A stretch of DNA of 6,679 nucleotides from Thermus kawarayensis JCM 12314 (lineage in GTDB: Bacteria > Deinococcota > Deinococci > Deinococcales > Thermaceae), in the NCBI GenBank assembly GCA_001311545.1, contig BBBL01000085.1, positions 1-6,679 on the forward strand, in the 5' to 3' direction. Made by a program: the position numbers and the translations under genes. The notes under the pieces are model-generated. The model was not told where the DNA came from. It saw only the letters and a list, made by a program, of their open reading frames with translations, and did not search any database. This document shows positions 1-5,597 of this stretch, in pieces. Within the stretch, counting starts at the first letter, position 1. Every line of letters starts with the position of its first letter.

Positions 1-12
1 GGCAAGCCCAGA

Positions 13-29
13 GCGGCTTGACAAACCGC
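13..29. promoter_or_regulatory. Candidate operator 1, 17-bp dyad over the -35 box
   Basis: GCGGCTTGACAAACCGC is an inverted repeat centred on base 21 in which 7 of 8 base pairs match (the mismatch is 17/25). It contains the whole -35 hexamer, so a protein bound here would block RNA polymerase. The obvious candidate ligand is the ROK-type XylR encoded at 3374-4436. No Thermus XylR operator is known to me to compare it with, so the assignment rests on symmetry and position only. Confidence 0.4.
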
Positions 30-45
30 GGGAAACCGGTATACT
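18..45 (+). promoter_or_regulatory. Sigma-70/SigA-type promoter of the xyl operon
   Basis: A perfect -35 hexamer TTGACA (18-23) is followed after 16 bases by TATACT (40-45), which differs from TATAAT at one position. Transcription would start near 52, giving a leader of about 90 bases before the xylF ATG at 143. The surrounding DNA is A/T-richer than the genes, as expected of a promoter. It is the only convincing promoter in the window and is well placed to drive xylFHG and, by read-through, xylRAB. The start site itself is inferred. Confidence 0.8.
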
Positions 46-56
46 TAAATTTGAGT
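43..56. promoter_or_regulatory. Candidate operator 2, 14-bp A/T-rich dyad at the -10/start site
   Basis: ACTTAAATTTGAGT is an inverted repeat with 6 of 7 pairs matching (mismatch 46/53). It overlaps the end of the -10 box and the expected transcription start. Known operators of ROK xylose repressors such as Bacillus XylR are A/T-rich dyads close to the promoter, so this is a reasonable XylR site. Its half-sites do not match those of the dyad at 13-29, so the two may serve different regulators or only one may be real. Confidence 0.4.
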
Positions 57-116
57 CGGGAAGAAAATAAATTAGGGGGCCACGAGGAATTTCCACCCGT
101 TTCTCGCTTCCTAGCA

Positions 117-138
117 ACTTCCCGGCTCATTGGGAGGT
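117..138 (+). promoter_or_regulatory. xylF Shine-Dalgarno, possibly masked by a leader hairpin
   Basis: The ribosome site GGGAGGT (132-138) lies 4 bases before the xylF ATG at 143 and decides that start. The segment ACTTCCC (117-123) can pair with all seven of its bases (six Watson-Crick pairs and one G-U), leaving an 8-base loop (124-131). The site is strong; the hairpin is a prediction made by eye. Confidence 0.5.
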
Positions 139-142
139 AGCC

Positions 143-1184
143 ATGAAAAAGGCTTGGCTGGCAGTGGGGTTCTTGGCGTTCGTGCTACCCGTATGGGGGC
201 AACAACGACCCACCGTGGTAGGGGTGAGCTGGGCTAACTTCCAGGAAGAGCGGTGGCGGCGAGACGAAGCGGCTATCAAGGAGCAGCTCGCCCGTATGGG
301 GGCCCAGTACGTTAGCACGGACGCTCAGAGCTCTGCGGAAAAACAGCTAAACGACATCGATAGCCTCATTGCCCGTGGTGTGAACGCCTCATCATCCTCG
401 CTTGGGACAAGGACGCCATCCTGCCTGCGGTGCAGAAAGCGCGGGCGGCGGGGATCCCTGTGGTGGCCTACGACCGCTTGATCGCCGATCCCTATGCCTT
501 CTACCTCTCCTTTGACAACGTGGAGGTGGGGCGGCAGCAGGCCCGGGCTGTATACCAGGTGCGCCCGCGGGGAAACTACGTCTTTATTCTCGGCTCCCCC
601 ACGGATCCCAACGCCGACCTCTTGCATCAAGACAACTTGAGGTCCTTCAAGCAGCCATTAACCGTGGGGACATCAAAGTGGTGGGTAAGCAGTACACCGA
701 GGGTTGGCGGCCGGAGATTGCCCAGCGCAACATGGAACAAATCCTGGCAGCTAACCGTAACCAGGTGGACGCTGTGGTAGCCTCCAACGATGGCACAGCC
801 GGAGGAGTGATCGCAGCCCTGGCCGCAGTAGGCCTTGCGGGCAAGGTACCGGTCTCCGGCCAGGATGGGGACTGGGCTGCGCTGAACCGGGTGGCCCGTG
901 GACTCCAGACGGTGAGCGTGTGGAAAGATGCGCGGGAACTGGGCCGTAGGGCCGCGGAGATCGCCGTTCTGCTTGCTCGGGGTACGCTTCCTGAACGGAT
1001 TCCTGGGGTTCAGAAGTTCCGCGTGCCGGGAGACCCCCGCAACACTGTGGTAAATGCCGTGCTCCTGAGGCCAATCCCCATCACCCGCGACAACCTCAAC
1101 GTGGTCCTCGAGGCGGGCTGGATCACCAAGGAGGCTCTCTGCCAAGGGGTGTCGGGACCCCAGGCACCCCAAGCCTGCCGCTGA
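143..1184 (+). CDS. xylF: D-xylose ABC transporter substrate-binding protein XylF (two frameshifts)
   Basis: Periplasmic binding protein that captures D-xylose and delivers it to the XylHG transporter. The ATG at 143 follows a good Shine-Dalgarno. Residues 1-19 form a Sec signal peptide: KK, a hydrophobic core and probable cleavage after VWG; there is no lipobox Cys. The mature part matches E. coli XylF from memory: [13 protein letters not shown] near the start, then [37 protein letters not shown] and SGQDGDW, the ribose/xylose-type periplasmic fold with its sugar-contacting residues. The frame breaks twice. Near 388-390 GVNA should continue [16 protein letters not shown], and near 631-639 LLHQDN should continue [17 protein letters not shown]. 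Each break fits one lost base (probably C). Repaired, the protein is about 347 residues, close to the family's usual length. If the breaks are real, the product stops early and is useless. First gene of the operon, and followed by a terminator-like hairpin. Confidence 0.9.
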
Positions 1185-1186
1185 GG

Positions 1187-1220
1187 AAAAGGGCCCAGGG
1201 AAAAACCCCTGGGCCTTTTT
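1187..1220 (+). terminator. Strong intrinsic terminator or attenuator between xylF and xylH
   Basis: Two bases after the xylF stop, bases 1187-1200 pair with 1207-1220 across a 6-base loop (1201-1206). The 14-bp stem has a G/C-rich core (GGCCCAGGG with CCCTGGGCC), one G-T pair, four A-T pairs at its foot, and a right arm ending in five T. The xylH Shine-Dalgarno begins three bases later, and no promoter is visible in between. The likely role is partial termination and 3' protection of the xylF message, making binding protein in excess over permease, a common arrangement in sugar ABC operons. Confidence 0.85.
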
Positions 1221-1222
1221 CC

Positions 1223-1228
1223 AAGGAG
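1223..1228 (+). promoter_or_regulatory. Ribosome binding site of xylH
   Basis: AAGGAG lies 5 bases before the ATG at 1234. It fixes the true xylH start, which is hidden because the frame breaks about 57 bases later. Without it one would choose the internal TTG at 1311, which has no Shine-Dalgarno and cuts into the first membrane helix. Confidence 0.75.
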
Positions 1229-1233
1229 AGGCT

Positions 1234-2449
1234 ATGCAATCCATGCGCGCTTCACAGGAAAATCCAGCGGAAGGGAGGCTCGGCTTTCATGCCAGAACCT
1301 TTACCTGCTTTTGGTTTTGGGGATTCTGTGGCTGGGGTTCCATCTCCTCACGCTAGGTCAGCCAGGCCAGTTCCTCAGCCCACAAAACCTCTGGAACCTA
1401 TCCGTCCAAACTGCCGTGGTGGCCATCCTGGTAGGGGGTATGGTTCTGGTCATCGTAGCCCGGCAGATCGACCTCAGCGTGGGGTCCCTCCTAGGCCTTA
1501 CCGGAATGGTTATGGCCGTACTGCAGGCCGTCCCCCCACTGGGACAGGGCTACCCTTGGCCCTTGGCCCTCCTCGCCGGCCTCGCCCTTGGGGCAGGCGC
1601 AGGGCTCCTCCAAGGCTATCTCGTAGCCCACATGGGGGCGCCCTCCTTTATCGTCACCATGGCCGGTCTCCTTGTTTTTCGCAACGCCGCCTACCTCCTG
1701 GCAGAAGGCAAGACTATCGGCCCCTTGCAAGAGGGTTTTCTGGTCCTAGGTGGTGGGCTCCAAGGGTCCATCGGCCCCATCTGGACCTGGGCGCTTACCC
1801 TCCTGGCCTGGAGCTATGCCCTGTGGCTGGTGTGGTGGGGACGGAAAAGCCGCAGGAGACACGGCCTGCCTGTGCGCGAGCTGTGGGCGGATGTGGCCCT
1901 GACCCTCTTCCTCACCGCGGTCTTCGGAGGATTCGTGTGGGTCATGAACAGCTTTCCCCACCCGACCACCGGACAAGGCCGGGGGATCCCTGTGCCGGTG
2001 CTGGTGGCCGTGGGGGTTCTGGCCTTCCTCCACTGGCTTTCCCAGCGCACCCGCTTCGGAAGGTACGTGTACGCCATCGGGGGCAATCCCGAGGCGGCCC
2101 TGCTGGCTGGCATCCCCGTGCGCCGCATGCAGGTGCTGGTCTTCGGCCTGATGGGGCTGCTCGCAGGGCTGGCGGGAGCGGTCCAAGCCGCCAGGCTAGC
2201 CTTTGTGCCCACGGGTATGGGTACCCTTCTAGAGCTTTACGTGATCGCTGCCGCCGTGGTGGGCGGGACCTCCTTGGCTGGGGGAAGCGGCACCATCCTG
2301 GGGGCGGCCCTCGGGGCCTGATCATGTCCAGTCTGCAAAACGGCTTGGTCCTCCTGGGTGTGCCCACCGAGTGGCAGAACCTCATCCTGGGGGTGATCTT
2401 GGTGGTGGCGGCCGTGTGGAACGCCCGTTTCTATCGGAGGCCGGGATGA
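1234..2449 (+). CDS. xylH: D-xylose ABC transporter permease XylH (two frameshifts)
   Basis: Inner-membrane permease of the ribose/xylose (CUT2-type) family that forms the xylose channel and is energised by XylG. The start at 1234 follows AAGGAG and gives MQSMRASQENPAEGRLGFHA. The frame then breaks near 1291-1293; after adding one base it continues QNLYLLLVLGILWLGFHLL. A second break near 2316-2320 (GAALGA, then a false stop) is mended by one C, continuing LIMSSLQNGLVLLGVP. The whole is about 405 residues, near E. coli XylH. Hydrophobic helices run through the protein, including VAILVGGMVLVIVARQIDLSVGS, the conserved early segment of this family, and AIGGNPEAALLAGIPVRR near the C-terminus, the cytoplasmic loop that contacts the ATPase. 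A charged linker (KSRRRHGLPVRE) splits the two halves, as in other XylH. The end overlaps the xylG start by ATGA. It lies behind the 1187-1220 hairpin, so it is probably expressed below xylF. Confidence 0.88.
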
Positions 2450-3194
2450 GCGTACCCTTGCTGAGGGCAGAAAAGGTTTCCCTTCGCTTTGGAGGCCTGC
2501 AAGCTTTGGACCAGGTTTCCTTCGATCTTCACGAGGGTGAGGTGCATAGCCTGGTAGGGCATAACGGGGCAGGGAAGACCACCTTTATCCGGGTTTTGTC
2601 AGGAGTCTACCAACCGCAGGAGGGTCGGATTTTTCTCCGAACAGGCCAGGAGCTTCGGGAGGTGCGCTTCACCTCCCCACGGGATGCCCAACGCCACGGG
2701 ATAGAAACCATTCACCAGAACCTGGCCTTGGCCGATAACCTAGATGTGGTGGCCAACGTATTTCTAGGACGGGAACGCCTCCGTAACTACTCCCTAGACG
2801 AAGAAGCTATGGAGCCGAGGCCCACAAGGTGCTGGACCGGGTTGGGGCTAGGCTTCCTTCCCTTCGGGTCCCTGTACATCGCCTTTCCGGCGGGCAACGC
2901 CAGGCAGTGGCCATCGGTCGGGCGCTCCTTTTCCAGGCCCGGGTCCTCATCATGGACGAACCCACGGCAGCGCTCGGTCCAGGGGAGACCGCCAGGGTCA
3001 AGTCCCTCATCCGAAGCCTGCGCGACCAGGGGCTGGGCATCATTTTGATCAGCCATGACCTTCACGATGTGCTGGACTTGAGCGACCGGATCACGGTGAT
3101 GAAAGGAGGGCGGGTGGTCGGTACGGTGCGGGCTGAGGAGAGCAACCAAGAAGAACTCCTGAGCATGATCCTCACAGGGGGGCGTCAGGTCTGA
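2446..3194 (+). CDS. xylG: Sugar ABC transporter ATP-binding protein XylG, single-domain (one frameshift)
   Basis: Cytoplasmic ATPase that drives xylose import through XylH. The ATG at 2446 overlaps the xylH stop and follows GGAGG (2436-2440), so translation is probably coupled. The domain is complete: Walker A GHNGAGKT (about 38-45), Q-loop in ETIHQNLAL, signature LSGGQ (147-151), Walker B VLIMDEP with D171/E172, and H-switch histidine about 204. One break near 2814-2815: LDEEAME should continue [11 protein letters not shown], which fits one lost base (probably G). Repaired length is about 249 residues. E. coli XylG is about twice that, with two fused ABC domains. Here there is one, as in the short sugar ATPases of the FrcA type, so two copies presumably assemble per transporter. 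There is no second ATPase gene in the window. Base composition is lower in G+C than xylA-xylB. Confidence 0.88.
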
Positions 3195-3373
3195 AGAGCC
3201 TTGGGAGCCGGTCAGCCAGTGCTTGGGAAGCATTGCCTTTTCTGATCCCTTCGCTTTGCGCCATGGTGAGGAATCTGAAATGAAGAAACTTTAGGATAGG
3301 CCAAGCTACGCCATGCTACGAACCCTAGAAAAAAACCCCTAAGGGCAGCACGAAGAATCTACGCCGTTGGCAC
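3195..3373. other. Gap between xylG and xylR
   Basis: This is the only sizeable gap inside the operon. It holds a weak hairpin (3218-3234) before TTTT, a CCATGG palindrome (3261-3266), GCTACG twice exactly ten bases apart (3305-3310, 3315-3320) and, from about 3341, codons that look like the N-terminus of XylR. I found no good -35/-10 pair, so xylRAB may depend on read-through from the upstream promoter or on a promoter I cannot recognise. Confidence 0.5.
3218..3241 (+). terminator. Weak terminator-like hairpin after xylG
   Basis: AGTGCTT (3218-3224) pairs with AAGCATT (3228-3234) around a GGG loop, with six Watson-Crick pairs and one G-T. A short TTTT follows after three bases (3238-3241). 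It sits 24 bases past the xylG stop. The stem is short and A/T-containing, so at a thermophile's temperature it would be leaky at best and could let transcripts continue into xylR. Confidence 0.3.
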
Positions 3374-4436
3374 ATGACTGCGATTCTGGAGGTTTTGCGG
3401 AGAATTCCGGGGCTTCCCAGAAGTCGTCTCGCCCGTTTACTTCGCCTTTCCCCCTCTGCGGTGACCGAGGCGGTGGGAGAACTCTTGGCAGAGGGGCTTC
3501 TTGTGGAAAGGCCCCTGCCTCCCAAGGGCCAGGGCAGGCCCTCCATCGCCCTCGAGGTGGAGGGGGAACGCAACCTCGTCCTGGCGTGGGAGATCGATGT
3601 GGACCGCATGGCCGTGGCCTGATGAGCCTCGTGGGGGAGGTTCGGGCGAAGACCCTCCTTCCCCCCGCCCCCGAGCGCCCGGAGGAGGCCCTCACCCTTT
3701 TGGTCAGGGCCACGGGCCCCTTGCTCAGGGGAAAGCGGCTCCTCGCAGCCGCGGTCACCGTTCCCGGCCTCTTGGAGCCAGAGGAGGGGCACCTGACCCT
3801 GGCCCCTAACCTGGGCTGGAAGGACCTGCCCTTTGGGCAGATGGTCCGGGAGGCTTGGCGGAACTCGGCTTGGAGGGCCTACCCCTGGTGGTGGAAAACG
3901 AGGCCAACGCCGCCGCCTACGGCCTGTACGCCCTGGGGAGGTGGGAGGTGGACCACTGCCTTTACCTGAACCTCGGGGTGGGCGTGGGCGGCGGGGTGGT
4001 GGTGGACCGCAAGGTCTACCACGGGGCCCGCTTTCACGCAGGGGAGGTGGGGCACATCCCCCTGGACCCCGAGGGGCCCCCTTGCGGCTGCGGCAAGCGG
4101 GGGTGCGCGGAGGTGTACCTGAGCTACAGAAGGTGGCAGACAGGAGCCTCTGAGGCCCTCCTCGGAGAGGTGGCGGAAAGGCTCGCCCAGCTTTGCGCCA
4201 TCGTCCTGAGCACCTTAGACCCAGGACTCGTAGTCCTCGGCGGCCCCCTGGCCGAGGTGGCGGGGGAGGGGCTCCTTGGGGAGGTGCGGCGCCGGCTCCC
4301 CCGCTATGCCCTAAGGGTGCATAGCCCCGAGCAGGTGGTCCTTTCGCCCTTTGGGCGGGAAGCGGCCCTCTTGGGGGCCGGCGCTCTGGCAGCTACGCGG
4401 TTTATAGAACATCTGGCGTTTGCGGAGGTGGTGTAG
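3374..4436 (+). CDS. xylR: ROK-family transcriptional regulator, probable xylose repressor XylR (two frameshifts)
   Basis: Cytoplasmic sugar-responsive regulator. An N-terminal winged helix (helix-turn-helix about residues 15-37, RSRLARLLRLSPSAVTEAV) precedes a ROK sugar-kinase-like domain with the ENEANAAAYG segment, HAGEVGH (H222, E225, H228) and CGCGKRGCAE (C238, C240, C245). H228 and the three Cys are the family's zinc site. The frame breaks near 3618-3620 (AVA, false stop, should continue LMSLVGEVRAK) and near 3854 (MVREA should continue LAELGLEGLPLVV); each fits one lost C. Repaired from the ATG at 3374 it is about 354 residues, short for the family: the stretch between CGCG..GCAE and GEVAERLAQ is compact, and the N-terminus may really begin upstream (see findings). 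No Shine-Dalgarno precedes 3374. It abuts xylA with no spacer. Given its neighbours, xylose is the likely inducer; whether it represses or activates is not visible in the sequence. Confidence 0.85.
4424..4430 (+). promoter_or_regulatory. Ribosome binding site of xylA
   Basis: GGAGGTG lies inside the last codons of xylR, 6 bases before a GTG start at 4437 that directly follows the xylR TAG (4434-4436). It supports the GTG start and coupled translation of xylR and xylA. Confidence 0.75.
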
Positions 4437-5597
4437 GTGTACGAGCCAGACCAGAGCACAAGTTCACTTTTGGCCTTTGGACCGTGGGCAACGTGGGCCG
4501 GGATCTTCGGGGACGCCGTTCGCGAAAAGCTAGACCCGGTTTACGTGGTCCACAAGCTGGCGGAGCTTGGGGCTTACGGGGTGAACCTCCACGACGAGGA
4601 CTTGATCCCGCGGGGCACGCCCCCCCAGGAGCGGGACCAGATGGTGAAGCGCTTCAAGAAGGCCCTGGAGGAGACCGGCCTCAAGGTCCCCATGGTCACC
4701 GCTAACCTCTTCTCGGACCCCGCTTTCAAGGACGGGGCCTTGACGAGCCCCGACCCCTGGGTCCGGGCCTACGCCTTGCGGAAAAGCCTGGAAACTCTGG
4801 ACCTGGGGGCCGAGCTCGGCGCCGAGATCTACGTGGTCTGGCCGGGCCGGGAAGGAGCAGAGGTGGAGGCCACAGGCAAGGTCCGGAAGGTATGGGAGTG
4901 GGTGCGGGAAGCGTTGAACTTCATGGCCGCCTACGCCGAGGAGCAGGGATATGGGTACCGCTTCGCCCTCGAGCCCAAGCCCAACGAACCCCGGGGGGAC
5001 ATCTACTTCGCCACTGTGGGGAGCATGCTGGGCTTCATCCAGACCCTGGATCGCCCCGAACGCTTTGGGCTGAATCCCGAGTTTGCCCACGAGACCATGG
5101 CCGGGCTCAACTTTGTGCACGCGGTAGCCCAGGTCCTGGATACAGGGAAGCTCTTCCACATAGACCTCAACGACCAGCGCATGAGCCGGTTTGACCAGGA
5201 CCTCCGCTTCGGCTCGGAGAACCTCAAGGCGGCCTTTTTCCTAGTGGATCTACTGGAAAGCTCCGGTTACCAGGGCCCCCGCCACTTTGACGCCCACGCC
5301 CTGCGCACCGAGGACGAGGAAGGGGTGTGGGCCTTCGCCCGGGGGTGCATGCGCACCTACCTCATCCTGAAGGAAAAGGCCCAGGCCTTCCGGGAGGACC
5401 CCGAGGTACAAGCCCTCCTCGCCGAGTACTACCGGGAGGACCCCAAGGCCCTGGCCCTCCTCGGCCCCTACAGCCGGGAGAAAGCCGAGGCCTTAAAGCG
5501 AACCGAGTTTCCCCTGGAAGCCAAAAGGCACCGGGGCTACGCCCTGGAGCGGCTGGACCAGCTCGCTGTGGAGTACCTTTTGGGGGTCCGCGGATGA
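4437..5597 (+). CDS. xylA: Xylose isomerase XylA (open frame with two hidden compensating frameshifts)
   Basis: Converts D-xylose to D-xylulose (also D-glucose to D-fructose) using two divalent metal ions; cytoplasmic TIM barrel, active as a tetramer. The GTG start follows GGAGGTG. The frame is open for 386 residues and the catalytic set is visible in this numbering: H52 and D55 (LHDED), E179 and K181 (LEPKPNE), E215 and H218 (EFAHE), D243, D253, D255 and D285. From FGDAV onward it follows the Thermus enzyme closely. Residues 5-23, however, read [19 protein letters not shown], which is not family sequence. The next frame of the same bases gives [17 protein letters not shown], the conserved start, with the Trp that lines the active site. 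One lost base near 4446-4448 and two near 4505 explain this and give the 387-residue length I recall. If real, this change would replace part of the active-site wall. The end overlaps xylB by ATGA. Confidence 0.95.
   Translation: MYEPDQSTSSLLAFGPWATWAGIFGDAVREKLDPVYVVHKLAELGAYGVNLHDEDLIPRGTPPQERDQMVKRFKKALEETGLKVPMVTANLFSDPAFKDGALTSPDPWVRAYALRKSLETLDLGAELGAEIYVVWPGREGAEVEATGKVRKVWEWVREALNFMAAYAEEQGYGYRFALEPKPNEPRGDIYFATVGSMLGFIQTLDRPERFGLNPEFAHETMAGLNFVHAVAQVLDTGKLFHIDLNDQRMSRFDQDLRFGSENLKAAFFLVDLLESSGYQGPRHFDAHALRTEDEEGVWAFARGCMRTYLILKEKAQAFREDPEVQALLAEYYREDPKALALLGPYSREKAEALKRTEFPLEAKRHRGYALERLDQLAVEYLLGVRG

Noticed and set aside
388..640. Programmed ribosomal frameshifting as an explanation for the xylF breaks
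   Set aside because: The break points lack a slippery heptamer with a following pseudoknot, and the same type of loss occurs in all six genes, which needs a general cause.
1311..1313. TTG as the start of xylH
   Set aside because: There is no ribosome site before it and it cuts into the first hydrophobic helix. The ATG at 1234 behind AAGGAG gives a normal N-terminus once one base is restored.
1289..2449. 386-codon open frame overlapping xylH
   Set aside because: Up to about 2318 it is a Pro/Arg/Gly-rich out-of-frame reading. Only its last 40 or so residues (LIMSSLQNGL onward) are real, being the shifted C-terminus of xylH.
3256..3297. Promoter for xylR built from TTGCGC (3256-3261) and TAGGAT (3292-3297)
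   Set aside because: The spacer would be 30 bases, and no better -35 lies 16-18 bases before TAGGAT.
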